Assembly: GCA_964468645.1 (NCBI GenBank)
Contig: CAYXUU010000012.1
Coordinates: 1-64,000, forward strand
Origin: JAIOZK01 sp964468645
Lineage (GTDB): Bacteria > Bacteroidota > Bacteroidia > Bacteroidales > JAIOZK01
Length of the DNA stretch: 64,000 bases
Direction: 5' to 3'
Positions 52,437-61,403 of this stretch are shown piece after piece (within the stretch, counting starts at the first letter, position 1; each line of letters opens with the position of its first letter). Both the position numbers and the translations under genes were made by a program. Under the pieces are notes generated by a model that saw only the letters and a list, made by a program, of their open reading frames with translations, ran no database searches and was not told the origin of the DNA.

Positions 52437-54644
52437 ATGAAAACAAGGATTATCTTAATTGTATTGATCTGGCCATTTATGTCATCTGCACAGGATAGTC
52501 TCAGGTTCATCTCCGGAACTACCGGGGCTGCCTGTCAGGCTATTGCCTACCAGGATGGATATCTGTTTACAGGTACAGGATCAACCTTCAGGGTATATGA
52601 TGCCACAACTCCTATACCATATGGGATGCTGTTTGAATACAGGTATCAGTCGGCAATCATGGATATGGTGATTAAAGACCATTATCTGTATATTGCAGCC
52701 AATTATGATGGTATGACCAAATGGGATATCATTGATCCCTCTTACCCCATTCAGGTTTATACCATGGCATACAATGATCAACATCCTGTGGTTGACATTA
52801 CCCTGGCAGGTGACAGCATATACCTCGCCCAGGTTAAAAAGATGTCTGTCTTTAAAGACCATGGAATCTCATTTACCTATATTACTGAATTTGGTGACAT
52901 TACCGGTACAGCCCGTATCCTTGGGGCAGATATAAAAGATAACTATTGTGCTTATGTTGTCGCTGATGTTTTTAGTGACCAGAATGGTGTTTACCTTTTT
53001 AGTATTAATGGTTTTACTTACCTGTCGCATCATATTCAGACTTTTTGCACCCCTGAGAATGTGATCTGGGGTCAGAACAATAATCTGCTTCATGTTCTTG
53101 GGGGAACAAATACGGTGAACGGTTCATTCTACACCCTGGATGTTACCGATCCCTTTGAACCAGTGGAAATATACTCTGACACGGTCTGGGGTTTTCCATT
53201 AGGAATCGCCATAGCCAACCCACTGAATGCGGTTAATATAAATGACACTATCTACGTGGCTACCACTGCAGGATTGAAACCTGATATAGTAATCGATACA
53301 GCGTTTATTTATGTTTATGATGCAACCAATCCCTCCAATATACACCTCATCAATTATCTGCCTGCAGGTTTGTGGCATTTTGATCTGGCTATCAATTATC
53401 CTTTGTATTATGTTGCCTCGGAATGGTACGGAATCAAAACAGTTAACTTCAGTGACTTCTTTCATCCGCAGGATCTTGGAAACACACTCACAGGAGGTTG
53501 GAATACCGGAAGTGATGCCTATGGAGATTATCTTGCCGTGGCCAATGAGGGTTATGGCTTTAAATTATACAACATATCAAACCTTGAGTATCCTGAACTT
53601 ATCAACACAAACCATGATCCCGGGTTTTGCCACAAGGTAAGATTCTCTGAAGATGGCCAATACCTTTATACACTGAATGCTTCGTATGAAAGTTTCCGCA
53701 TCTATGAGGTTCCATCCCTGACAAGGATTGGGGATATATTCCTTTCCGTTGGTTCACAGATCATGAGGGTCTGGCATGACCGGGTGTTTGTTAAACAACC
53801 GCTGGGCAATGTGTTAAACATTATCGATGTTTCCGATCCGGCAAATCCGGAGGTGGTTAATACGGTGCCTCTTGTGATCAATGATATGTTTGCATATAAT
53901 AACAAATTATATGTAGCTAACAACAATAAAATATTAATATACGATATTACTGGTGACCAGTTTGAACTTATCCTGGAGGAAACCATGGAATTACTTCAGG
54001 CTGCCAAAGCAATTACGGCCTTCAATGATCAGGTATTTGTATATATCACCCTGAAGGGACTGGTGAGATACCAGCTTATTCAATCAGGAAACAGCTATGA
54101 ACTCGTGGAACAAATAGCAGTATCAATGCCCGAAGGCAAACCATCGTATCTTGCGGCCGATACCTTTGGCCTTTATGTGGCTTACCAGGTAAAAGGCCTT
54201 TATTCTTATGACTGGTTAACAATGGAAGAAAAAGACTTTTTCAGGGGAGAACTCGACCTGAAAGGCTATACAAACCAGTACGGGATACAGGAACTATATT
54301 GCAGGGATTCGCTGATCTTTCTATCTGAATATTTTACACAGACATCCATCCTGACCAATGATGACAATTTCCCGTTAGGAGTTGAGGATCAGAAAACGAA
54401 TTTAGAAACCTCCGTAGATATTTATCCCAATCCTGCCACAAATGAATTTGCAATAAGGCTTAAAGGATACGGTAATAGCAAATTTGAATTTTATCTCTTC
54501 GATCTTGTAGGAAGGGAAGTATTCCAAACAGAACTAAATCATCAACCTCAATGTATAGTACGGCCGGCAATACCTGATGGATTATATTTATGGAGGTTGG
54601 TTGGTAATGATCAGGTTTTAAGCGGAAAACTAATATTTTACTAA
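52437..54644 (+). CDS. T9SS-exported LVIVD-type beta-propeller protein
   Basis: 735 residues. Signal peptide 1-18 (ends SSAQ). Repeated blades with L-Y-I-A-x-x-x-D-G-x-x-x-W-D-I-x-D-P-x-x-P (for example LYIAANYDGMTKWDIIDPSYP; VSDPANPEVVNTV; NISNLEYPELINT) match the LVIVD repeat seen in surface proteins. From about 655 a type A T9SS domain (VDIYPNPATNEFAI ... FYLFDLVGREVFQTEL ... PDGLYLWRLV ... GKLIFY) ends the protein. It should be exported across the outer membrane. Role unknown. It lies alone. Confidence 0.85.
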   Translation: MKTRIILIVLIWPFMSSAQDSLRFISGTTGAACQAIAYQDGYLFTGTGSTFRVYDATTPIPYGMLFEYRYQSAIMDMVIKDHYLYIAANYDGMTKWDIIDPSYPIQVYTMAYNDQHPVVDITLAGDSIYLAQVKKMSVFKDHGISFTYITEFGDITGTARILGADIKDNYCAYVVADVFSDQNGVYLFSINGFTYLSHHIQTFCTPENVIWGQNNNLLHVLGGTNTVNGSFYTLDVTDPFEPVEIYSDTVWGFPLGIAIANPLNAVNINDTIYVATTAGLKPDIVIDTAFIYVYDATNPSNIHLINYLPAGLWHFDLAINYPLYYVASEWYGIKTVNFSDFFHPQDLGNTLTGGWNTGSDAYGDYLAVANEGYGFKLYNISNLEYPELINTNHDPGFCHKVRFSEDGQYLYTLNASYESFRIYEVPSLTRIGDIFLSVGSQIMRVWHDRVFVKQPLGNVLNIIDVSDPANPEVVNTVPLVINDMFAYNNKLYVANNNKILIYDITGDQFELILEETMELLQAAKAITAFNDQVFVYITLKGLVRYQLIQSGNSYELVEQIAVSMPEGKPSYLAADTFGLYVAYQVKGLYSYDWLTMEEKDFFRGELDLKGYTNQYGIQELYCRDSLIFLSEYFTQTSILTNDDNFPLGVEDQKTNLETSVDIYPNPATNEFAIRLKGYGNSKFEFYLFDLVGREVFQTELNHQPQCIVRPAIPDGLYLWRLVGNDQVLSGKLIFY

Positions 54645-54722
54645 AAAAACGGTAGCATATTTAATTCTGATATTTGGGACTGTTTATGTGAACCCGATAA
54701 ATCATTAAATCGTTAAATCAAT

Positions 54723-56234
54723 TTATCTTTGCACCCTACGATATGCCTTCCCAAGATGGTTAGTGATATCCCCTGCTATTAAACTATGCTGTCCAAACCG
54801 ACTGGCTGCAATATCCCCTGCCAGTCCGTGCAGATAAACACCAAGCAAACAGGTCTCAAGGGGAGTATATCCCTGCGAAAGCAGTCCTAACAATATTCCG
54901 GTGAGTACATCACCGCTTCCTGCTGTTGCCATGCCAGGATTGCCCGTAGAATTGAAATAACATCTTCCATATGGTGTTGTTATCGCTGTGTATGCTCCTT
55001 TTAATATAAGGTATGCTTTGTTTTTAAGAGAGAACTCCCGCTGCATTTCATTTCTTTCATACTCATCATTCCATGTACCGACGAGTCGTTCAAATTCTTT
55101 TGGGTGTGGTGTAAATATCGATCCTTCAGGAATAAATGAAATCCATGTTCTGTTCTCACCCAGGATATTGATAGCATCTGCATCGAAGATAATGGGAAGA
55201 GAAGAGTTCTGTATTAATAGTTTCAGTGTTTTCTGAGTTTGTTCCTCCATTCCGATACCGGGTCCCACCGCTATGGCATTGTATGCTGAAATATCAGGTA
55301 ATGCTGAAAACATAGTTTCTGATTCGTCAATACTTACCATCCCTTCTGGTACGGCAGTCTGAATAATTTCATAGCCCTTCTGCGGGATATGTGTGGTAAT
55401 AAGTCCGGCTCCTGCTTTCAAGGCTGCCAGCGTTCCCAACACTGCTGCTCCAATTTTCCCATAACTTCCCGATATCAGCAATCCGTGGCCAAACCCCCCT
55501 TTATGGGCAAACCTGTTCCTGGGTTTGACTATCGGAATGATATCCTCTTTTTCGAGAAAAAAGGTTTTTACATCCACACTCCTTATAAAATCAGGGTGTA
55601 AGCCTATTGGGAGAATCTCCCAATTCCCTGTATATTTATCGTTTTCAGCGAAGAAGAAGGCATATTTTGGAAACTGGAAAGAAAGGGTATAATCTGCTTT
55701 GATAATAGCGCTGCCACTATTCCTTGAACTTTTATCAGCATACAATCCTGATGGCATATCTATGGCAATAATCTTTGCTCCGGAGGAATTGATAGTATTG
55801 ATAGCATCAGCCACAAAACCTTTAACCGCTTTTGACAGACCTGAACCAAAAATAGCATCTACGATAATATCATTTTTCGACAATCCAGGAAATTCGTGTT
55901 CCTCATTCACCTCATGTATTACAGCACCACTAGTATGCAGGAGCCGTTGAAGGTTTTTGGAGAAATCACCAGATTCCTTATCCGTAAACCGAAGGATAAT
56001 AACCTCTACTGTGTATTTGGCTTCAGCCATCAATCTGGCGATCACCAGGCCGTCCCCCCCGTTGTTGCCCGGCCCCAAAATAATTTTAATGCTTCTATTC
56101 TTAGGAACACGGTTTCTGATCCATCTGTAACATTTAGTACCAGCCCTTTCCATCAGGTCGATGGATTTAATGGGTTCATTGGTAATGGTGTATGCATCCG
56201 CTTCACGTACTTTTTCAATGGGTAAGATTTTCAT
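54723..56234 (-). CDS. nnr: Bifunctional NAD(P)H-hydrate epimerase / dehydratase
   Basis: 503 residues in two domains. The epimerase (NnrE/YjeF-N) spans 1-215: GPGNNGGDGLVIARLM (about 53-68), IVDAIFGSGL and IAIDMPSGLYAD. The ADP-dependent dehydratase (NnrD) spans 225-500: KGGFGHGLLISGSYGKIGAAVLG, IFDADAINILGENRT, TPHPKEFERL, and GNPGMATAGSGDVLTGILLG. It repairs damaged NAD(P)H hydrates. All motifs are intact. Normal length for the bifunctional form. Confidence 0.95.
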   Translation of the reverse strand: MKILPIEKVREADAYTITNEPIKSIDLMERAGTKCYRWIRNRVPKNRSIKIILGPGNNGGDGLVIARLMAEAKYTVEVIILRFTDKESGDFSKNLQRLLHTSGAVIHEVNEEHEFPGLSKNDIIVDAIFGSGLSKAVKGFVADAINTINSSGAKIIAIDMPSGLYADKSSRNSGSAIIKADYTLSFQFPKYAFFFAENDKYTGNWEILPIGLHPDFIRSVDVKTFFLEKEDIIPIVKPRNRFAHKGGFGHGLLISGSYGKIGAAVLGTLAALKAGAGLITTHIPQKGYEIIQTAVPEGMVSIDESETMFSALPDISAYNAIAVGPGIGMEEQTQKTLKLLIQNSSLPIIFDADAINILGENRTWISFIPEGSIFTPHPKEFERLVGTWNDEYERNEMQREFSLKNKAYLILKGAYTAITTPYGRCYFNSTGNPGMATAGSGDVLTGILLGLLSQGYTPLETCLLGVYLHGLAGDIAASRFGQHSLIAGDITNHLGKAYRRVQR

Positions 56235-56316
56235 CGTTGGTTTTCTAATTTATTTATAATTTTATCTTTCTGATCTTTTGTCAGGCTTCAGATCTTAAAC
56301 TCAAAATTACAAATAA

Positions 56317-56739
56317 TACAGGATTGATCCTTACGTAGCAGCAATTGTCTTTGAATCAAGAGCAGCCATTAAACTGGTACCATTGGATGCTTCAAATAAT
56401 GTACCCCTTACTTTAAAATTCTATAATCATCTTAAGGGAGACCGGCAAACATCCATTGCCGAATTTGTCTTCCGGGTGCTTGAAAAGGATGAGGAAAGTA
56501 TTAACAGGGGAGGATATTATTTCTGGGATCCACTTGCTGCAGTTATTTTAAGCAAGGAAGAACTGGCAACCTTTCAGGATATACCTCTCCTGATCATTCA
56601 AAAGAAGGGACAGGATTGCGGTCGTACACTTGAGCGTGAGGACGGAAACCAGATAAGGGTAGCATTAAATGCAGACAGGCTCCGGTTTAAAAAACTGTTC
56701 TTTGATGTTCAGAATTCCTATACTTTTGCATTACATTAA
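56317..56739 (+). pseudogene. 5'-truncated inosine-uridine nucleoside hydrolase
   Basis: The frame opens just after a TAA (56314) and reads DPYVAAIVFESRAAIKLVPLDASNNVPLT, then (in the frame that can start at TTG 56383) YYFWDPLAAVIL and GNQIRVALNADRLRFKKLFF. This is the C-terminal third of an IUNH-type nucleoside hydrolase. The N-terminal part with the DxDxxDD calcium site is absent upstream. So it is a remnant rather than a complete enzyme; a short start at 56383 could still make a 118-residue product. It ends 8 bp before rlmD. Confidence 0.8.
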
Positions 56740-56747
56740 TTCATGCA

Positions 56748-58187
56748 ATGGCAAGGAGAAGAAAAAGCCTTCCACAATACCAGAATGTCGAGATCATCGA
56801 TGCAGGTTCAGAGGGAAAAGCAGTCGCAAAGGTTGACGAAAAAGTGATTTTTGTTCCTTTTGTGGTTCCCGGTGATGTTTGTGATATAAAAGTTGTGAAG
56901 AAGAAGAAATCCTATCTGGAAGGAAGAGCACTAAAAATCCATTCATATAGTGATAAACGAACGGAACCGCTTTGTGAACATTATGGGTACTGCGGTGGAT
57001 GCAAATGGCAGAATATGGATTACCGCCATCAGCTTTATTATAAACAGAAGCAGGTTGAAGATAATTTGCAGAGGATAGGCAAAATAACCTTACCAGAGAT
57101 TACACCCATCATTCCTTCAGAAGATATCTTCTATTACCGGAATAAGCTTGAATACACATTTTCGAACAGAAGATGGTTTATTGATCCTGGTCAAATACCT
57201 GAAGATGAGAAGCAATTGAACGGTCTTGGATTTCATCTTCCGGGCATGTTTGATAAAATCCTTGATATCAACAAATGTCATCTGCAAGCCGATCCTTCCA
57301 ATGATATCCGCCTGAAGGTTAAGAAATATGCTGTCGAAAATGGCTTGAGCTTTTATGACGTTAGAAGCTGGACAGGATTATTACGAAACCTGGTGATCAG
57401 AAATACTTCAACCGGGGAGTTGATGGTTATCGTTGTATTCAGTAAGGATGACAAGAAAGCTATTGAGGGTTTAATGGACTACATTCATAAAGAATTTCCC
57501 CGGATAAACGCATTGATGTATGTCATTAATGAAAAACGGAATGATGATATCAGTGACCTTGAAATCAGGCTATTTGAAGGAAGGCCTTATATCATTGAGG
57601 AAATACCCGTTCATAAGAAGGAAGGTTCCGTACTTAAATTTAAGATCGGTCCGGTATCATTTTTTCAGACCAATTCAAGGCAGGCCAATACACTCTACAC
57701 AACGGCAATAGACTTTGCCGATTTAACCAGAGACGAAGTTGTTTACGATTTATATACAGGAACAGGGACCATCGCCAATTACGTTGCCGGGCTTGTCAGC
57801 AGGGTTATTGGAATTGAATATGTTCCTTCAGCCATTGAAGATGCAAAAGAAAATTCAGAGATGAATAACATCAGGAATACCGATTTCTATGCCGGTGATA
57901 TTATAGATGTTCTTAACGATGAATTGGTTGAAAGACACGGCAGGCCGGATCTTATCATTACAGATCCCCCCAGGGCAGGAATGCATGCGAAAGTGGTTAA
58001 TAAGATACTTGATATTGCTCCTTTACGAATCGTATATATCAGTTGTAACCCGGCAACACAGGCACGAGATATGAGTTTACTTAATGAGAAATACAGCGTT
58101 GAGAAGATTCAGCCGGTTGATATGTTTCCTCATACAAGTCATGTGGAGAATGTGGTTTTGTTGAAGAAAAGGTGTTTTGAGTTCTGA
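56748..58187 (+). CDS. rlmD: 23S rRNA (uracil-5-)-methyltransferase, RlmD/RumA type
   Basis: 479 residues. An N-terminal TRAM domain (about 10-65, GKAVAKVDEKVIFVPFVVPGD), an iron-sulfur site with Cys76, Cys82, Cys85 (CEHYGYCGGC) and a later Cys (NKCHLQ), then a SAM-dependent methyltransferase domain with YDLYTGTGTIANYVA, ITDPPRAGMH and the catalytic Cys in IVYISCNPATQARD. It methylates a uridine of 23S rRNA. The last residues and stop (CFEF*) run into a TTCTGAG heptamer array. Confidence 0.92.
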   Translation: MARRRKSLPQYQNVEIIDAGSEGKAVAKVDEKVIFVPFVVPGDVCDIKVVKKKKSYLEGRALKIHSYSDKRTEPLCEHYGYCGGCKWQNMDYRHQLYYKQKQVEDNLQRIGKITLPEITPIIPSEDIFYYRNKLEYTFSNRRWFIDPGQIPEDEKQLNGLGFHLPGMFDKILDINKCHLQADPSNDIRLKVKKYAVENGLSFYDVRSWTGLLRNLVIRNTSTGELMVIVVFSKDDKKAIEGLMDYIHKEFPRINALMYVINEKRNDDISDLEIRLFEGRPYIIEEIPVHKKEGSVLKFKIGPVSFFQTNSRQANTLYTTAIDFADLTRDEVVYDLYTGTGTIANYVAGLVSRVIGIEYVPSAIEDAKENSEMNNIRNTDFYAGDIIDVLNDELVERHGRPDLIITDPPRAGMHAKVVNKILDIAPLRIVYISCNPATQARDMSLLNEKYSVEKIQPVDMFPHTSHVENVVLLKKRCFEF

Positions 58188-58295
58188 GTTCTGAGTTCTG
58201 AGTTTTGAGTTTTGAGTTTTGAGTTCTGAGTTCGGATCACTGTTCACTATTCACTATTCACTGTTCACTGTTCACTAATCACTGTCCACCGTCCA
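58175..58295. repeat. TTCTGAG and TTCACTG heptamer arrays between rlmD and aroK
   Basis: First array 58175-58233: TTTTGAG/TTCTGAG units, whose first TGA is the rlmD stop. Second array 58239-58295: (T/A)TTCACTG, ATTCACT, GTCCACC units, which on the minus strand contain TGA and supply the stop of aroK. Periods of 7 bp. Confidence 0.85.
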
Positions 58296-58785
58296 CCAAC
58301 TGAACAATCTCTTCGATATCAACACTTTCCCCTTTTACTGTATAATCTGCTTTTTTATAATATTTCTCCCTTTCAGAAAGCTGATCCGAGATATATTCCA
58401 TTAATTCTTCCTTTTTTATTTCAGATAACAATGGCCGTTTCTTTCTGGCTGAAAGAACCCTGCTGTGAAGGGATTTTATACTCATCTTGAGATATACTGA
58501 GATCCCATTATTATTAATGAGTTTCATGTTTTCATTAAAACAGGAAGTCCCTCCCCCTGTAGAAATCACAACATCATCGTATCCGGCCAATTCCAGAAGT
58601 ACTTTACTTTCCAGCTTCCTGAAAAGCCCTTCACCATATTTAATAAAAAAGTCGGGAACAGATATCCTGAATTTTTCTTCAAAGTAATCATCCATGTCAA
58701 TAAACTGCAGGTTTAACTTTCTTGCAAGCTTTCTGCCTGCAGTTGATTTTCCGCAGCACATATATCCGATGAGAAAGATCCTCAT
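58279..58785 (-). CDS. aroK: Shikimate kinase
   Basis: About 168 residues from MRIFLIGYMCCGKSTAGRKLARKL, the typical start with the P-loop GYMCCGKST. Then DMDDYFE (shikimate-binding), FRKLESKVL, ISTGGGTSCF, and RVLSARKKRPLL in the lid. It phosphorylates shikimate in aromatic amino-acid synthesis. An open frame extends 48 codons further upstream, but that part is a translated 7-bp repeat (NPEPRTQ units) and is not expected to be used. The stop TGA is provided by a tandem array. Downstream of the transketolase genes on the same strand. Confidence 0.9.
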   Translation of the reverse strand: MRIFLIGYMCCGKSTAGRKLARKLNLQFIDMDDYFEEKFRISVPDFFIKYGEGLFRKLESKVLLELAGYDDVVISTGGGTSCFNENMKLINNNGISVYLKMSIKSLHSRVLSARKKRPLLSEIKKEELMEYISDQLSEREKYYKKADYTVKGESVDIEEIVQLVDGGQ

Positions 58786-58980
58786 TTTTCTTTCACTTCT
58801 TTGGTTATTAGGTTTGAGAGGTTCTGGGTTCTGGGTTCTGGGTTCTGGGTTCTGGGTTCTGGGTTCTGGGTTTTGAGTTTTGAGTTTTGAGTTCTGTGTT
58901 CTGGTTTCCAAATTCCCTATTCTGTTCACTGTTCACTGTTCACTATTCACTGTTCACTATTCACTATTCACAATTCACAA
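58786..58980. repeat. GGTTCTG and TTCACTG arrays upstream of aroK
   Basis: At about 58815-58905 tandem GGTTCTG / TTTTGAG units (7 bp), then 58921-58980 TTCACTG / TTCACTA units. In aroK's sense the first array encodes (NPEPRTQ)n without stops, while the second contains TGA in each unit. The second array ends within 3 bp of the transketolase stop. Confidence 0.85.
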
Positions 58981-58982
58981 GA

Positions 58983-59936
58983 TTACTTGCGTGTCATTAC
59001 CTTGAGGGAGGCATTAACAATGTCAGGGGCATCAAGCTTAAATTTTCTTAACAACTCATCAGGTTGACCACTTTCACCAAATTTATCATCCACGGCTACC
59101 ATTTCCATTGGTGTTGGGAGTTTTCTTGCGAGTAACTGGGCAATGCTATCGCCCATGCCACCATTTCTCTGGTGCTCTTCTGCTGTAACAACACAGGATG
59201 TTTTAACTGCAGATTCCAGTATGGCTTCCTCATCAAGGGGTTTAATCGTATGGATATTAATAATTTCCGGGCTGACACCTTTCTGAGCAAGCATTAAACC
59301 GGCTTCAATGGCTTTCCAAACCAGGTGTCCTGTAGCAAATATTGTAACATCATTCCCATCATTTAACTTAAGAGCTTTACCAATGACAAAGTCCTGATCC
59401 GATGGTGTAAAGTTAGGGACCTTGGGCCGGCCAAAACGAAGGTAAACCGGTCCGACATGCTTTGCTACTGCATAGGTGGCAGCCCTGGTCTGATTATAAT
59501 CGCACGGACTGATAACAACCATATTGGGCAGCATTTTTATTAATCCGATATCTTCAAGGATCTGGTGAGATGCCCCATCTTCTCCAAGGGTCAGTCCTGA
59601 GTGTGAAGCACATATTTTTACATTTTTATTTGAATATGCCACCGACTGTCTTATCTGATCAAACACCCTGCCTGTTACAAAATTTGCAAAACTACCCGCA
59701 AAAGGTATCTTGCCACCTATGGCAAGCCCGGCTGCAATGCTTATCATATTGGCCTCTGCTATTCCGGTTTGGAAAAACCTTTCAGGGAACTTTTTCGCAA
59801 AATGATTCATTTTCACGGAACCTGTCAGGTCTGCATTTAATGCAACAATATCAGGGTTCTCATATCCCAGATCCAGCAGTGCATCCCCGAATCCTGATCT
59901 GGTATCTTTCAGGTCGATAATTTCAAATTCCTTCAT
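58983..59936 (-). CDS. Transketolase C-terminal subunit
   Basis: About 317 residues holding the pyrimidine-binding and C-terminal domains of a split transketolase: KDTRSGFGDALLDLG, FFQTGIAEANMISIAAGLA (catalytic Glu in GIAEANM), FRFGRPKVP-like LRFGRPKVP, and AEEHQRNGGMGD. Together with the gene at 61404 it forms a TPP enzyme of the pentose phosphate pathway. The start is taken at 59936 (MKEFEIIDLKDTRSGF, the usual family length). An ATG at 59978 directly abuts the stop of the VWA gene and would add 14 residues; it may matter for coupling. Separated from its partner by one gene. Confidence 0.88.
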   Translation of the reverse strand: MKEFEIIDLKDTRSGFGDALLDLGYENPDIVALNADLTGSVKMNHFAKKFPERFFQTGIAEANMISIAAGLAIGGKIPFAGSFANFVTGRVFDQIRQSVAYSNKNVKICASHSGLTLGEDGASHQILEDIGLIKMLPNMVVISPCDYNQTRAATYAVAKHVGPVYLRFGRPKVPNFTPSDQDFVIGKALKLNDGNDVTIFATGHLVWKAIEAGLMLAQKGVSPEIINIHTIKPLDEEAILESAVKTSCVVTAEEHQRNGGMGDSIAQLLARKLPTPMEMVAVDDKFGESGQPDELLRKFKLDAPDIVNASLKVMTRK

Positions 59937-59978
59937 CAATACTTTTTGAAAGCTCTTTATACTAGCTTGATTCAACAT

Positions 59979-61376
59979 TTAGTTACTATATAATTTTACA
60001 TTGGTTGTTTTTCCCGATTCCACAACAAACTGACGTTCTATGGTATAGATTGCCCTGGTAGATGATTTAGACCGAAATACAACCCTGTAATCCCCGGGCT
60101 GCAAAATTAAGGATTCCTGATGAGGATTATCTTCACGCAGGTTATATATCCATTCGAGTTTATTGTTAACAACCTTATAAAGACTGCCAAAACCATAAGT
60201 TGTCTTATTGATAACTGCTATTCCCGGGAGAGGTATTGCAACAGTTGTTGTATGGCTTTGCCTGACCTCAACATCATCAATAGTGATACGTGGCATGCAT
60301 AAAATCTCAAGGTCATATTTTCCGGTTAGATATTTCTCTGTTCGTCCCAGGTTCTGAACATTGATCAATTCCTGGCTGTCATTCTTCTTGATCAAACATG
60401 AAATATCCTTCATTCCACCCATTGGCCCGTCTATTGTCAGCTTTAGATATCCCTGAGGCACATCCACTGGGATGGTGGTATGTTTTCCCTGTGTAAGTGT
60501 AACATCTTCAATTCTGACAGGTGGAATTGTATGTATTTCCAGATCATAAGTTAATAATGGATCAATATAGAGGGTGTCGGGCAATCCTTTGTAGTTGAGT
60601 GTATGAATAAAGTTGTATTTTATTTTACCGGAAAAGTCATCATAGAATGTCATATTCACGTTGGATTCATTGGGCTTTCCATTTTCATCAAGCAGATTCA
60701 CCTGGGATGTTGTAGAATTAAGCGCCTGTGATATAACGATATTCAGAGCAGTTTGAAATTGTTCTTCACTGGATGCATCAAAGTAGGTACCCACACAATC
60801 AAGTGCATCACTAAAATTCCTCCCGATACCAACTATAAATGGCTTGAGTACCAGTCCATCTTTTTGAAGTTTTTTCGAAACCTCACATGGATCACCACCA
60901 CATTCCTCGATACCATCGGTGATCAAAACAATAATATTTCTGCAATTATCACAGGGAGAAAAATCTTTTCCAGCCTGTTCAAGGGCATAGGCTATGGGTG
61001 TTGTTCCCTTGGGGGTAATAGCATTAAGCCTGTGTTTTATCTGGTTGATATTATTCTTCCCGAAGGGGACTTCCAGCTTTGTATCATTACACACCTGCGG
61101 TGGATAACGGTGCTGATGACCATAAACCCTGAAAGCAAGTTCAAGATGCTCAACGTTTCTAAGGCTATCCAGAATTTTCGATAACAATTTCTGAGCAATA
61201 TTGATCTTGATATCACTCTGCCATCGGGCATACATACTCTGTGATCCATCAAATACAAAAAGGATACGTGTTGTTGGTATTCTTTCTTTGTCTTCCTGAC
61301 TGAACTGCGTATAAGCTTTGATACTGGTCAGAAAAACAACGATAAGAAAGCAGTATTTTATATTCCTAATTATCAA
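59979..61376 (-). CDS. Secreted VWA-domain protein between the transketolase halves
   Basis: 465 residues. Signal peptide 1-22 (ends KAYTQ). A von Willebrand factor A domain spans about 37-215: TRILFVFDGSQSMYARW with the MIDAS DGSQS, TPKGTTPIAYALE, and IIVLITDGIEEC. A beta-rich part with repeated segments (T-L-x-Q-G-K-x-T-T-I-P-V; V-R-Q-S-H-T-T-T-V) fills 215-465. Two Cys pairs occur in the VWA part (FSPCDNCRN, CGGDPCE). It lies 27 bp after transketolase N-half and its stop touches a start codon of the C-half frame. Its role in this operon is unknown; it is a secreted protein among cytosolic enzymes. Confidence 0.82.
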   Translation of the reverse strand: MIIRNIKYCFLIVVFLTSIKAYTQFSQEDKERIPTTRILFVFDGSQSMYARWQSDIKINIAQKLLSKILDSLRNVEHLELAFRVYGHQHRYPPQVCNDTKLEVPFGKNNINQIKHRLNAITPKGTTPIAYALEQAGKDFSPCDNCRNIIVLITDGIEECGGDPCEVSKKLQKDGLVLKPFIVGIGRNFSDALDCVGTYFDASSEEQFQTALNIVISQALNSTTSQVNLLDENGKPNESNVNMTFYDDFSGKIKYNFIHTLNYKGLPDTLYIDPLLTYDLEIHTIPPVRIEDVTLTQGKHTTIPVDVPQGYLKLTIDGPMGGMKDISCLIKKNDSQELINVQNLGRTEKYLTGKYDLEILCMPRITIDDVEVRQSHTTTVAIPLPGIAVINKTTYGFGSLYKVVNNKLEWIYNLREDNPHQESLILQPGDYRVVFRSKSSTRAIYTIERQFVVESGKTTNVKLYSN

Positions 61377-61403
61377 AAAACCTTATGGTATATAATTCAA
61401 TTA

